Below, one piece after another: positions 45,894 to 54,873 of a stretch of DNA of 64,000 bases. Numbering within the stretch: the first letter of the stretch is position 1; each line of letters opens with the position of its first letter. The stretch covers positions 124,001 to 188,000 of the forward strand of contig NZ_LIVT01000002.1 in the NCBI RefSeq assembly GCF_001905905.1, read 5' to 3'. The position numbers and the translations under genes were made by a program. This stretch comes from Streptomyces sp. CB02366. Lineage in GTDB: Bacteria > Actinomycetota > Actinomycetes > Streptomycetales > Streptomycetaceae. A model generated the notes under the pieces. The model had not been told where the DNA came from. It did no database searches and was given only the letters and a program-made list of their open reading frames with translations.

Positions 45894-47123
45894 TCAGACG
45901 CGGTGGGCGCGCAGGGCGCCGAGCACGGTGCGGCGGGCCTTGCGGACCACGCGCCGGGCGAAGGAGGCGCGGGGCCGCTGCCGCGGCGGATCGATCCTGC
46001 GGCCGCCGACCCACTCCGTGACGGTCACCTCGTAGGCCCCCTCGGGGAGGACGGCGCTCTCGCCGAAGTGCGGGTAGGCGAGGTGGAGGCGGGGCGGGCC
46101 GCCCCGGCGGACCACCTCGGGCTCCTCCCCGGCGCGCAGGAAGGCGGCGATGTCCAGGAGCAGGTCGAGCCGGCCCTCGGCCACGCACGTCAGCCGGAGG
46201 CGTTCGTTCACCTTCAGGTTGCGGGCGAGCCCCGGCGTCCAGTAGGCCTCCATGAGGGGGGCGGCGAGGGCCATCTTCCGCTCGCGGACCTCGGGCCTCT
46301 GCTTCACCAGCCCGGGGCCGAACTGGGGCAGCAGGGTGATGACGAAGGGCCGCACCATCAGCGCGTCGCGCCGGGGGCCCGGGGGCACGTGCTCGGCGAT
46401 GAGCTCCATGAGCGCGCGGGCCGATGCGAAGCGGTGCCGGTAGCCGCCCTTCTTGGTCATCTGGTTGCGGTCCTCGCGGCCCACCAGGTAGTAGCAGGTG
46501 TAGTCGGCGACGACGGAGATCCCGTTGCCGCGCAGGTACGCCTCCATCGTGAACAGGGCGTCCTCGCCCGTCTTCAGCTTCTCGTCGAAGGCCATGCCGA
46601 GGCGGACGAGGAGCTCGCGGCGGAACAGCTTCTGCGCGCTCAGGGTGAACTTGACGTTGGAGGAGAACAGGTCGGCGTGTTCGACCGTCTCCTTCCACAT
46701 CGACTTCGCGGCCCCGCGGTTGACGCCGACGATCTTCCCGAGGACCACGTCCGTGCCCGCCCGGTCCCCCATGGCGACCATGCGCTCCAGGGCTTCCTCG
46801 CCGAAGTAGTCGTCCGCGTCGAGGAAGAAGACGTACCGGCCCCGGGCGAGGGCGAGGCCCCGGTTGCGCGGGCCGCTGGGCCCCCCGGAGTTCTCCTGCC
46901 GGACGACTCGCGTGGGGATCGCGGTCCGGGCGGCGAACTCCTCCAGGTACGCGCCGGTGCCGTCGGTGGAACCGTCGTCGATCGCGACGATCTCCATGCG
47001 GCCGGGGCCGATGGTCTGCGCTTCCACGGACTCCAGGCACCGGATCAGGTAAGGCATCGCGTCATAGGCCCCGATGATCACACTGACATCGGGCTCGTCG
47101 GCCGTCCTGGACGTGTCGAACAT
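45894..47123 (-). CDS. GT2-family glycosyltransferase
   Basis: A 409-aa GT-A transferase. The catalytic domain is DVSVIIGAYDAMPYLIRCLESV, VAIDDGSTDGTGAYLEEF, NSGGPSGPRNRGL, then FLDADDYF (the DxD metal site). A helical part and a C-terminal region, LHLAYPHFGESAVLPEGAYEV, match the polymer-transferase relatives nearby. It is paralogous to the GT2 at 61812-63425. ATG at 47123 is preferred (AGG 5 nt upstream) over the GTG two codons earlier. It should build the sugar part or linkage of a wall polymer together with the flanking TagF-like genes. Confidence 0.88.
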   Translation of the reverse strand: MFDTSRTADEPDVSVIIGAYDAMPYLIRCLESVEAQTIGPGRMEIVAIDDGSTDGTGAYLEEFAARTAIPTRVVRQENSGGPSGPRNRGLALARGRYVFFLDADDYFGEEALERMVAMGDRAGTDVVLGKIVGVNRGAAKSMWKETVEHADLFSSNVKFTLSAQKLFRRELLVRLGMAFDEKLKTGEDALFTMEAYLRGNGISVVADYTCYYLVGREDRNQMTKKGGYRHRFASARALMELIAEHVPPGPRRDALMVRPFVITLLPQFGPGLVKQRPEVRERKMALAAPLMEAYWTPGLARNLKVNERLRLTCVAEGRLDLLLDIAAFLRAGEEPEVVRRGGPPRLHLAYPHFGESAVLPEGAYEVTVTEWVGGRRIDPPRQRPRASFARRVVRKARRTVLGALRAHRV

Positions 47124-47193
47124 GTGCACCTGTCGATTTGATCACGAAAGAGGGAAGATCGCCCGATCCTGCACTCTTTTGCGCATTACGACA

Positions 47194-47245
47194 CCGAACG
47201 ACCCGTACGCCCCTCCCTCAGGGGAGACGTACGGGTCGCGTTCGG
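47194..47245 (-). terminator. three-tier terminator after the second TagF-like gene
   Basis: CCGAACG/CGTTCGG outer, ACCCGTACG/CGTACGGGT middle and CCCCT-CCCTC-AGGGG inner stems, with one small bulge, between the TagF-like stop and the GT2 start. Confidence 0.75.
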
Positions 47246-47316
47246 GGTTGCCCGTCGTTCGGTTATTCGATCAGTTGTGCGCCGCCCGGCGGTGCGCACA
47301 CCGGGGTACGCGGCGC

Positions 47317-47338
47317 ACGGGTTCCGGCCGGAACCCGT
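47317..47338 (-). terminator. palindromic hairpin at the stop of the second TagF-like gene
   Basis: ACGGGTTCC-GGCC-GGAACCCGT, a perfect 22-nt palindrome touching the stop codon. Confidence 0.65.
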
Positions 47339-49545
47339 CAGAGCGCCGGCGAGGTCCCTTCGGTGAGGGCGGTCTCCGCCTCCATCTGCTCCGGGTCGGC
47401 CGCCGGGGCGTCCGGGTCCGCGGCGGCGGTGGCCGCGGCCACCGCCTGCGGGTCGATGCCCCCGGCCCCGCTGGTGGCGGCCTCCTCGTCCAACGCGGCC
47501 ACGGCCACGGCCTGGTCGCCGAGACGCTGGGCGACGCCCAGGTTGCGGGCCTCGGCCTTGGCGGCCAGCGCCCGGACGGCGGCGTTGAACTGCTCCATGG
47601 AGGTCGGCTCGTCCGGCCCCAGCAGGTAGGTCTTCAGCTCGCGGCGGGCGCCCGCCAGGACGTCGGCGGCCGGGTCGGCCACCGCGGCCAGCAGCTCGTC
47701 CAGTTCCTCGGCCGTGTTGGACAGGATGACCGCGGCGCGCACGGCGGTGTTCTGCCGCTTGAACTCCGCGGCCCCGAGCGCCGCCGAGTCGGTCACCGCG
47801 TAGGGCTTGCCGCTCGCGATGAAGTCGGAGACCACACTGGAGATGTCCGAGACCATGGCGTCGGACTCGTTGAAGCAGTCGTACAGCTTGGGCTGCGCGC
47901 CGGTCACCGTACGGTGCTCCCACCAGCCGAAGGAGCGCCAGTAGGCGTCGTTCCACTCGGCCCGCAGCCGGGCGGCCTCCGCCTCGCGGGCCGGGTCGGC
48001 GAGCGAGATCCGCGACTCCTCCGCCTCGTCGCCGCCCGCGTGCCCGGAGGTCGCGAGCTTCGCCAGCCGCGCCTCGATCCGGACCAGCTCGGCCCGGGCG
48101 GCGCTGTGCCCGGCGGCGGCCGAGGACGTCTCCTTCGCCCAGCGGGGGTCGGCCGCGCGCTCGGCGGCGGCCTTCTCCAGCATCGCCTGGATGCGGGCGT
48201 CGACGGCCTTGGCCTTGCGGCTGCGGATACCGGTGAAGGGGTGCGGCTTGTAGATGATCCGGACCGGGTCCGCGGCGTTCAGCAGGCGGCGCACGATGTT
48301 CTCGCCCGCCAGCAGCAGGGAGGTGTTGCCCGGGTTGTCGTCCCAGCCCTCCCAGGTGGGCGCGTACAGGACGGTCGGGATGGGGTTCTTGGCGGCGCCC
48401 GTCCAGCTCTTGATGGGCTCCAGCTGCGGGCGGCCGACCTCGACGATGTCCTCGTCACGGACGCCCACGTCGGCCAGCGCGTAGCGGTCGCGGCCGGCCC
48501 GGCCCGCGGTCCAGACCTCGTCGTACACCTTCGAGTACGGGTTGACGCTGGCGAGCTTGTCGCTGTCGCCGTGGCCGATGAAGACGTGCTTCATCGTCGG
48601 AACCCGCAGGATGTGGATGTTCTTGCCGACGTTGGCGGGGTACAGGCAGACCCGGACGGTCGAGAGGTCCAGGTTCATCAGGTGGGTGCCGGCCGGGACG
48701 CAGAGGACCGGGACGGAGGTCTCGGCGAGCTGCGGTACGAGACCGCGCTCCCGCATCACGATCAGCGGGCGGCCCTCGACGCGGGCCATGGTCTCCAGCC
48801 ACATGTTGCCCTGGTAGGCGGACTCGTTGGAGCCGGAGAAGTAGAGGACCACGGTCGGCTGGTACTCGCGCAGCCAGGTGTCGACGGCCTTGAGCACGAC
48901 GGGGGCCGGGGGGGCCAGACGGCCGCGGCGCACGTAGGGGACGAGCGCCGCGAGGTAGGCCAGGGCGAGCAGCAGCGTCAGGCCGAGGCCCGCGTAGCCG
49001 ATGACGTCGTCGCCGGTGCCGGCGGCGATCAGGACGCCCGCGACGGCCGGGATGTCCAGGTGCAGCATCTTCTCGGCGGAGCGCCGCAGCAGCACGCCGG
49101 GCGGGGCGTCGGGGATGCGGACCGCGTGCAGGTCCACGTTGCGGGTGACGACCGGCATGGTGCGGCGCATCCGGATCAGGGTGGTCAACGCCCCGTGCGG
49201 CGCCTGGAGCCCGTAGAAGAGCAGGAAGCAGGCGACCGCCGCGTAGAACAGCGGCGTCTCGGCGAGATCCAGGCGGGCCAGCAGCAGGATGACCATCAAC
49301 TGCCGCAGCAGGAAGCGGATCGACAGCCCCGCCCGCACCTTGCCGAGGCGGTTGACCAGATAGCTCCCCTTCTGGTGCAGGTACCAGTCGGCCGCGTACG
49401 TGACGGCGGCGGCCGCCGCGAAGAACCAGATGTGGGGGATGAGCGCGGCGAGCATGACGCAGGGGTATCCGAGCCCCATCAACAACGCTGCCGCCAGTTC
49501 CGACCTGCTGCCCACACGGGCCAGGCGAATGGCTGTCGAGATCAC
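47338..49545 (-). CDS. membrane-anchored CDP-alcohol phosphotransferase, TagF/TagB-like
   Basis: A 735-aa protein. Residues about 15-215 contain several hydrophobic helices (LMGLGYPCVMLAALIPHIW, FYAAVACFLLFYGLQ, LGLTLLLALAYLAALV). A GT-B phosphotransferase domain follows: VFIGHGDSDKLASVNPYSKVYDE (about 315), VLYAPTWEGWDD, VRIIYKPHPFTG, and SDAMVSDISSVVSDFIASGKP (about 560). An Ala/Glu-rich helical insertion of roughly 90 residues (about 445-530) sits inside the domain, and the C-terminus is an Ala/Glu/Pro tail. It likely works on lipid-linked polymer with CDP-ribitol from the neighbouring enzyme. GTG start. Confidence 0.85.
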   Translation of the reverse strand: MISTAIRLARVGSRSELAAALLMGLGYPCVMLAALIPHIWFFAAAAAVTYAADWYLHQKGSYLVNRLGKVRAGLSIRFLLRQLMVILLLARLDLAETPLFYAAVACFLLFYGLQAPHGALTTLIRMRRTMPVVTRNVDLHAVRIPDAPPGVLLRRSAEKMLHLDIPAVAGVLIAAGTGDDVIGYAGLGLTLLLALAYLAALVPYVRRGRLAPPAPVVLKAVDTWLREYQPTVVLYFSGSNESAYQGNMWLETMARVEGRPLIVMRERGLVPQLAETSVPVLCVPAGTHLMNLDLSTVRVCLYPANVGKNIHILRVPTMKHVFIGHGDSDKLASVNPYSKVYDEVWTAGRAGRDRYALADVGVRDEDIVEVGRPQLEPIKSWTGAAKNPIPTVLYAPTWEGWDDNPGNTSLLLAGENIVRRLLNAADPVRIIYKPHPFTGIRSRKAKAVDARIQAMLEKAAAERAADPRWAKETSSAAAGHSAARAELVRIEARLAKLATSGHAGGDEAEESRISLADPAREAEAARLRAEWNDAYWRSFGWWEHRTVTGAQPKLYDCFNESDAMVSDISSVVSDFIASGKPYAVTDSAALGAAEFKRQNTAVRAAVILSNTAEELDELLAAVADPAADVLAGARRELKTYLLGPDEPTSMEQFNAAVRALAAKAEARNLGVAQRLGDQAVAVAALDEEAATSGAGGIDPQAVAAATAAADPDAPAADPEQMEAETALTEGTSPAL

Positions 49546-49617
49546 GAAGAACCTGCTCCAGGGGGTGCCGGATGATTCACGTATAGGCGGAAATGTGAAG
49601 GTGCGGCTTCACGCATT

Positions 49618-49656
49618 CGGGCCTCTGCCGTCGCGCGGAGCGACAACAGAGGCCCG
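49618..49656 (-). terminator. terminator of the CDP-ribitol enzyme gene
   Basis: A 10-bp stem, CGGGCCTCTG (49618-49627) with CAGAGGCCCG (49647-49656), and an inner GTCGC/GCGAC hairpin, 24 bp past the stop. Confidence 0.7.
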
Positions 49657-49680
49657 TAAAAACACATTTGTCAAGAATTA

Positions 49681-51180
49681 TTACACATCTGCTTGACGGT
49701 CCAGCACCGAGGCCAGCGCCTGCTCGAACCCGGAGGATTCGGCGGCTCCCGCGGTCGGGTCCTGCTGGCGTACGTCGATGACGTGACCGGTCAGCGCGGA
49801 CAGCAGGACGTCCAGCGAGGTGCGCGCCACGGCCTCCGAGGAGAGCAGCGAGCCCTCGGGCTCCTGGCCGAACGCCTTGGTGCGCATCGGCGTCGCGGTC
49901 CGCTCCGGGTTCACGCAGTTGACCCGGATGCCCTCCCCCGCCCACTCGTCGGCGAGCGCCTGGGTGAGGTTGACCATGGCGGCCTTGGTCGAGGAGTACA
50001 GGCTGTACTCGGCGCGGCCGCGGGTGTAGCTGCTGGAGGTGTAGAGCAGCAACTGGCCCTTGGTCTCGGCGAGGTACTTGTACGAGGCGCGGGCGATCTG
50101 GACGGGGGCCAGGTAGTTGACGTTCAGGGCTTCCTGGATCGTCGTGTTGTCGGTCTCGGCCAGCTTGCCGATCCGCAGCACGCCCGCGGTGTTGATGACG
50201 TAGTCGATCCGCCCCGTCTCGCCGTACGCCGTGGAGAGCGCGTCGTCCACGTGCTCCGGGTTCTCCACGTGCGTGCCGGTGGTGGAGCGGCCCAGCGCGT
50301 AGACCTTGGCCCCGTAGTTCTCGGCCAGCGTCGCGATGTCGGCGCCGATGCCGTACGAACCGCCGAAGACGACGAGGGTCTTGCCGGTGAGCAGCTCCCG
50401 GTAGGCGGCCTCGTCGGCCTGGCGGGGGGCGGCGGTGGAGGCCAGCTGGAAGAGCTTGTCGGTGATGAAGACGTCGACCGGCTGGGTCACCTTCATGTTG
50501 TACTCGTCGCCCGCGACCACGTAGATCGGCACGTCGGGCAGGTACTTGAGGACCACCGAGCAGTCGTCGGTGGCCTGGAAGTTGGGGTCGCCCGACGCGA
50601 TCTCGTACGCCTTGCGGATCGTGGAGAGCTTGAACGCCTGCGGCGTCTGGCCCCGGCGCAGCCGGGAGCGGTCGGGGACGTCGGTGATGAACTCGCCGTC
50701 CTCGCCGTGCGTGCGGGTCACGATGATCGTGTCCGCGGACGGGATGGCGACGTCGACGGCCTGGTAGCGGTCGAGGGCGTCCACGCAGTCCTTGATCACG
50801 CGCTGTGACAGCAGGGGGCGCACCGCGTCATGGAAGAGGACATTGCGGTCCTCGCCCTCGGCGAGCCCCTCCCCGAGGGCCGCGATGGCGCGCTCGGTGG
50901 TCTCGTTGCGGGTGTTCCCGCCCTCGATGACGCGGGTGACCTTGGTCAGTCCGGCCTTCTCGACGATCTTCTCGACGTCGGGCACGAACCCGGGCGCCAT
51001 CAGCACGATGACGTCGTCGATGCCCTCGGCGTTCTCGAAGATGGTCAGCGTGTGCTCGATGACGGCCTTGCCGGCGATCTTCAACAACTGCTTGGGGATC
51101 GACAGGCCCACGCGCTGGCCGGTCCCACCGGCGAGCACGACCGCTGTGGTCCGGGGCTTGGCTTCATGCGGCACAGACAC
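49681..51180 (-). CDS. fused ribitol-5-phosphate cytidylyltransferase and SDR reductase (CDP-ribitol synthesis)
   Basis: A 499-aa bifunctional protein. Residues 1-240 are an IspD/TarI-type cytidylyltransferase (VVLAGGTGQRVGLSIPKQLLKIAG, LFHDAVRPLLS, TPQAFKLSTIRKAY). Residues about 265-495 are a short-chain dehydrogenase with glycine motif GGSYGIGADIA, NTAGVL and catalytic YSSTK. This order resembles Haemophilus Bcs1/Acs1, which reduces ribulose 5-phosphate with NADPH and activates the ribitol 5-phosphate to CDP-ribitol. I infer the same reaction. It supplies the adjacent TagF-like enzymes. GTG start at 51180 with AAGGTAGG upstream. Confidence 0.87.
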   Translation of the reverse strand: MSVPHEAKPRTTAVVLAGGTGQRVGLSIPKQLLKIAGKAVIEHTLTIFENAEGIDDVIVLMAPGFVPDVEKIVEKAGLTKVTRVIEGGNTRNETTERAIAALGEGLAEGEDRNVLFHDAVRPLLSQRVIKDCVDALDRYQAVDVAIPSADTIIVTRTHGEDGEFITDVPDRSRLRRGQTPQAFKLSTIRKAYEIASGDPNFQATDDCSVVLKYLPDVPIYVVAGDEYNMKVTQPVDVFITDKLFQLASTAAPRQADEAAYRELLTGKTLVVFGGSYGIGADIATLAENYGAKVYALGRSTTGTHVENPEHVDDALSTAYGETGRIDYVINTAGVLRIGKLAETDNTTIQEALNVNYLAPVQIARASYKYLAETKGQLLLYTSSSYTRGRAEYSLYSSTKAAMVNLTQALADEWAGEGIRVNCVNPERTATPMRTKAFGQEPEGSLLSSEAVARTSLDVLLSALTGHVIDVRQQDPTAGAAESSGFEQALASVLDRQADV

Positions 51181-51430
51181 AGACGACCTACCTTGCTATG
51201 ACGGGGGAACAGTGTGATGGTCGCACTCTCCGTGACCGTCTCGCAAGGTGGACGCCGGCCGTCGCTCGCCTCGCCGATGCCCGCAGTTCACCCTCTGGCC
51301 AGGGAGGTTGGGCGCTTCCGGGTGCCACGCGGGGTGACCGACCCCACAGATGTGTTGCGCAATCGGCACATGAGCAGCACCTGCACCCGGTGTGACCGGC
51401 GGAAACCGCCGACGCCCGGGGCCAGAATCT

Positions 51431-51468
51431 ACCGGACGGCCCGCCTCCGCGGAGACGGGCCGTCCGGT
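51431..51468 (-). terminator. terminator downstream of obg
   Basis: A perfect 13-bp stem, ACCGGACGGCCCG (51431-51443) with CGGGCCGTCCGGT (51456-51468), enclosing CTCC-GC-GGAG. Confidence 0.75.
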
Positions 51469-51508
51469 GGGGGCCTTCAGGAGGCGCGGGGCGGCGCCTT
51501 CGGGAGGA

Positions 51509-51559
51509 GGCCGCCCCGGAAGGGGGCCGCCCCGGAAGGGGGCCGCCTCCGGGGAAGGG
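51509..51559. repeat. 16-bp tandem repeat after obg
   Basis: GGCCGCCCCGGAAGGG at 51509-51524 and exactly again at 51525-51540, then a third imperfect copy to 51559. Confidence 0.8.
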
Positions 51560-51586
51560 CTCCGGAAACGGCTCCGAAGGCTCCCC

Positions 51587-53023
51587 CTAGAAGGGGTCGA
51601 ACTCGTCGTACTCCTTCTGCGCGTCGTCGCGTTCGGCCTCGCGGTCCCGACGGCGCTGGGCGGCCGGGCGCGGCTCCTCCAGGCGGTGGTCCTCGCCCCG
51701 GCGGCCGAGCATCTCGGCGCCGGCCTGCACGGTCGGCTCCCAGTCGAAGACGACCGCGTTGTCCTCGGAACCGATCGCGACGCCGTCGCCGGCCCGGGCC
51801 CCGGCCTTCATCAAGGCCGCCTCGACGCCGAGGCGGTTGAGCCGGTCGGCGAGGTAGCCGACGGCCTCGTCGTTGTTGAAGTCGGTCTGGCGCACCCAGC
51901 GCTCGGGCTTCTCGCCGCGCACCCGGTAGAGGTCCTCGCCCTCGGCGGTGACCGTGAAGCCGGCGTCGTCGACGGCCTTGGGGCGGATGACGATGCGCGT
52001 CGCCTCCTCCTTCGGCTTGGTGGCGCGCGCCTCGGCGATGATCCCGGCGAGCGCGAAGGAGAGCTCCTTGAGCCCCTTGTGCGCGATCGCGGAGACCTCG
52101 AAGACGCGGTAGCCGCGGGCCTCCAGGTCCGGGCGGATCATGTCGGCGAGGTCCTGGCCGTCCGGGATGTCGACCTTGTTGAGGGCGACGATGCGGGGCC
52201 GGTTCTCCAGGCCGCCGTAGAGCCTCAGCTCCTCCTCGATCATGTCGAGGTCGGAGACGGGGTCGCGGTCGGACTCCAGGGTCGCGGTGTCCAGGACGTG
52301 CACGAGCACCGAGCAGCGCTCCACGTGCCGCAGGAACTCCAGGCCGAGGCCCTTGCCCTGGCTGGCGCCGGGGATGAGGCCGGGGACGTCCGCGATGGTG
52401 TAGACGGTGGACCCGGCGGTGACGACGCCCAGGTTCGGCACGAGGGTGGTGAACGGGTAGTCCGCGATCTTCGGCTTGGCCGCCGAGAGCACCGAGATCA
52501 GCGAGGACTTGCCGGCGCTCGGGTAGCCGACGAGCGCCACGTCGGCGACGGTCTTGAGCTCCAGGACGATGTCCCGGCTCTCCCCCGGCTCGCCGAGCAG
52601 TGCGAAGCCCGGGGCCTTGCGGCGGGCCGAGGCCAGCGCCGCGTTGCCGAGGCCGCCGCGGCCGCCCTGGCCGGCCACGAAGGTGGTGCCCTGGCCGACG
52701 AGGTCGGCGAGGACGTTCCCGGCCTTGTCGAGCACCACGGTGCCGTCCGGCACGGGCAGGACCAGGTCCTGGCCGTCCTTGCCGGAACGGTTGTCGCCGG
52801 CGCCGGGCTGGCCGTTGGTGGCCTTGCGGTGGGGGTGGTGGTGGTAGTCGAGCAGGGTGGTCACGGCCTGCTCGACGACGAGGATCACATCGCCGCCCCG
52901 TCCGCCGTTGCCCCCGTCGGGGCCTCCCAGCGGCTTGAACTTCTCACGGTGTACGGAGGCGCAGCCGTGGCCCCCGTTACCCGCGGCGGCATGCAGCTCG
53001 ACGCGGTCCACGAAGGTGGTCAT
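51587..53023 (-). CDS. obg: GTPase Obg/CgtA
   Basis: A 478-aa ribosome-associated GTPase, linked in Streptomyces to control of sporulation and growth. The N-terminal glycine-rich Obg domain (1-158) contains [13 protein letters not shown]. The G domain has [14 protein letters not shown] (G1), [16 protein letters not shown] (G3) and NKVD (G4). A C-terminal OCT domain and an acidic tail end in EYDEFDPF. It lies 143 bp downstream of rpmA behind a long hairpin. Confidence 0.98.
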   Translation of the reverse strand: MTTFVDRVELHAAAGNGGHGCASVHREKFKPLGGPDGGNGGRGGDVILVVEQAVTTLLDYHHHPHRKATNGQPGAGDNRSGKDGQDLVLPVPDGTVVLDKAGNVLADLVGQGTTFVAGQGGRGGLGNAALASARRKAPGFALLGEPGESRDIVLELKTVADVALVGYPSAGKSSLISVLSAAKPKIADYPFTTLVPNLGVVTAGSTVYTIADVPGLIPGASQGKGLGLEFLRHVERCSVLVHVLDTATLESDRDPVSDLDMIEEELRLYGGLENRPRIVALNKVDIPDGQDLADMIRPDLEARGYRVFEVSAIAHKGLKELSFALAGIIAEARATKPKEEATRIVIRPKAVDDAGFTVTAEGEDLYRVRGEKPERWVRQTDFNNDEAVGYLADRLNRLGVEAALMKAGARAGDGVAIGSEDNAVVFDWEPTVQAGAEMLGRRGEDHRLEEPRPAAQRRRDREAERDDAQKEYDEFDPF

Positions 53024-53077
53024 GGTCAGGGCCTCCAGGTACAGCGGAAAAAGCGGAATTGTCTCTGTCGTAACACG

Positions 53078-53130
53078 CCGAGGGCGGACCCGCTTCCCCG
53101 TTCACCGGGAAAGCCGCGATCCGCCCTCGG
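53078..53130 (-). terminator. long hairpin between rpmA and obg
   Basis: Outer stem CCGAGGGCGGA (53078-53088) with TCCGCCCTCGG (53120-53130) and an inner imperfect GCTTCCCCG/CGGGAAAGC stem. It likely terminates or attenuates rplU-rpmA transcription before obg. Confidence 0.7.
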
Positions 53131-53166
53131 AAGGTGCTGTGTCGTTCTGCGCGCGCCGGGAAGAAC

Positions 53167-53424
53167 TCAGACGGCGAGCGGAACGATGTTCACGACCTTG
53201 CGGCCGCGGTGCGTGCCGAACTCCACCGCACCGGCGGCGAGCGCGAACAGCGTGTCGTCGCCGCCACGGCCGACGCCCGTGCCCGGGTGGAAGTGGGTGC
53301 CGCGCTGGCGGACCAGGATCTCACCGGCGTTGACGGCCTGGCCGCCGAAGCGCTTCACGCCGAGCCGCTGAGCATTGGAGTCGCGCCCGTTCCGAGTGGA
53401 AGATGCGCCCTTCTTGTGTGCCAT
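53167..53424 (-). CDS. rpmA: 50S ribosomal protein L27
   Basis: An 85-aa protein of the peptidyl-transferase region. It begins [22 protein letters not shown], so no cleavable N-terminal extension is present, and ends [10 protein letters not shown]. It sits 14 bp downstream of rplU in the universal rplU-rpmA-obg order. Confidence 0.98.
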   Translation of the reverse strand: MAHKKGASSTRNGRDSNAQRLGVKRFGGQAVNAGEILVRQRGTHFHPGTGVGRGGDDTLFALAAGAVEFGTHRGRKVVNIVPLAV

Positions 53425-53438
53425 GTGTTCTCAGTCCC

Positions 53439-53759
53439 TTACTTCGCAGCCGCGGGGATACCGGTGACCTTGATCGCCGTGTACTGCTGGCGGTGACCCT
53501 GGCGACGGCGGTAGCCGGTCTTGTTCTTGTAGCGAAGGATGTCGATCTTCGCGCCCTTGTGGTGGTCCACGACCTCGGCCGTGACCTTGATGCCGTCGAG
53601 CACCCACGGGTCGCTGGTGACCGCGTCACCGTCGACAACGAGCAGGGTCGAGAGCTCGACCGTGTCGCCAACCTTGGCAGTGGAAATCTTGTCAACCTCA
53701 ACGATGTCGCCGACAGCAACCTTGTGCTGGCGACCACCGCTGCGCACGATGGCGTACAC
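53439..53759 (-). CDS. rplU: 50S ribosomal protein L21
   Basis: A 106-aa protein that binds 23S rRNA. It starts [17 protein letters not shown] after GTG at 53759 and contains [24 protein letters not shown], the L21 signature. An upstream in-frame extension is only the leader. GAGAGAGAG lies about 8 nt before the start. A strong promoter lies about 180 bp upstream, giving a long leader. Confidence 0.97.
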   Translation of the reverse strand: MYAIVRSGGRQHKVAVGDIVEVDKISTAKVGDTVELSTLLVVDGDAVTSDPWVLDGIKVTAEVVDHHKGAKIDILRYKNKTGYRRRQGHRQQYTAIKVTGIPAAAK

Positions 53760-53934
53760 GCGGATCTCTCTCTCGCTCGGAACGGAACCCCTGATGCCAG
53801 CCGCCCGCACGGGCCGGGGCCCGGGTCGATCCGGAAGGATGAGCGGCCTCTCCTGACGGACGGCGCGAACACCGACCGTGACCGGGAGGGATGTGCTCAG
53901 GGGTGGGTGCGTCGAAGAAACACACCGAGGGTCA

Positions 53935-53963
53935 AGGTTACGGGGCGGGGGTGTGGGGGTCAA
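53935..53963 (-). promoter_or_regulatory. predicted strong promoter of rplU-rpmA
   Basis: Minus strand TTGACC (53958-53963), a 17-nt spacer and TAACCT (53935-53940), the best HrdB-like pair in the window. The transcript would begin near 53928 and carry a leader of about 170 nt. Confidence 0.65.
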
Positions 53964-54058
53964 ACCGGGGTGCGGGCGGACGGCGGGCCCGCGCCCGGGG
54001 ACCGGGCGGACCTCCCCCGTATGCTTTCCGGGCGCATCAGCTCTCCGAAAGGCATGCC

Positions 54059-54661
54059 GTGAACTACAGGGTCCAGCCCACCGCCCAGGTCGACGAGACC
54101 GCCGAGATCGGGGCCGGCTCCAGCGTCTGGGAGCTGGCGCAGATCCGCGAGGGGGCCAGGCTCGGCGAGGGCTGCGTCGTCGGCCGCGGCGCGTACGTCG
54201 GCACCGGTGTGCGCATCGGCGACAACGTGAAGCTGCAGAACTACGCCCTCGTGTACGAGCCCGCCGAGCTCGGCGACGGTGTCTTCGTCGGCCCCGCGGT
54301 CGTCCTCACCAACGACCACAACCCGCGCTCGGTCGACCCGGACGGCAAGCAGAAGCGCGGCGGCGACTGGGAGGCGGTCGGCGTGAAGGTCGCCGAGGGG
54401 GCCTCGCTCGGCGCCCGCTCGGTCTGCGTCGCCCCGGTCCGTATCGGCCGGTGGGCCATGGTCGCGGCCGGCGCGGTAGTCACCAAGGACGTCCCCGACT
54501 TCGCCCTGGTGGTCGGCGTGCCGGCCCGGCAGATCGGCTGGGTCGGCCGCAGCGGTGTCCGGCTGGTCGAGCGCGAGGGCGAGCCGGGGGCGTGGGAGTG
54601 CCCGCAGAGCGGAGCGCGGTACGAGGAGAAGGACGGGATGCTCGTCGAAGCGGCCGTGTAG
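54059..54661 (+). CDS. left-handed beta-helix sugar N-acetyltransferase (WbpD/WlbB-like)
   Basis: A 200-aa hexapeptide-repeat acyltransferase. Repeats run from [20 protein letters not shown] through [23 protein letters not shown], then the family insertion [13 protein letters not shown] and [39 protein letters not shown]. This is the pattern of UDP-2-acetamido-3-amino-2,3-dideoxy-glucuronate N-acetyltransferases. The C-terminus ([14 protein letters not shown]) is a family tail. The GTG at 54059 has AAAGG upstream. It is divergent from rplU and is the first plus-strand sugar gene, with partners at 56.6, 60.5 and 63.4 kb. Confidence 0.87.
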   Translation: MNYRVQPTAQVDETAEIGAGSSVWELAQIREGARLGEGCVVGRGAYVGTGVRIGDNVKLQNYALVYEPAELGDGVFVGPAVVLTNDHNPRSVDPDGKQKRGGDWEAVGVKVAEGASLGARSVCVAPVRIGRWAMVAAGAVVTKDVPDFALVVGVPARQIGWVGRSGVRLVEREGEPGAWECPQSGARYEEKDGMLVEAAV

Positions 54662-54824
54662 GGCGCGCAGACTTGGTCGCCTCTTGATCTCGGTTCGGGA
54701 TCTCGATCCGGGTCCTCCCGCCGTGGGGGCCCGCTGGTGCTCTCCCGGCTCGTGCACCGCTACGTCGAACGGCCTTCCGTGCGATGGCCGCGCACGAAGC
54801 TCCGGCACCTCCCCGCCGAACGCG

Positions 54825-54861
54825 TCAGGGCCCCGTACCGGTTTCCGGTTCGGGGCCCTGA
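54825..54861. terminator. bidirectional terminator after the acetyltransferase
   Basis: TCAGGGCCCCG (54825-54835) with CGGGGCCCTGA (54851-54861), a perfect 11-bp stem, and an inner ACCGG-TTT-CCGGT. It sits between convergent stops. Confidence 0.8.
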
Positions 54862-54873
54862 GGTCTCCGGGGC

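Larger units (their letters stand above)
51181..51586. other. 406-bp gap between CDP-ribitol gene and obg
   Basis: No gene. It holds the promoter region of the CDP-ribitol enzyme (not resolved), the obg terminator and a 16-bp tandem repeat. Confidence 0.6.

Noticed and set aside
53891..54058. Upstream start for the sugar acetyltransferase
   Set aside because: The extension is Gly/Arg-rich, overlaps the rplU promoter, and the GTG at 54059 begins exactly at the family N-terminus.
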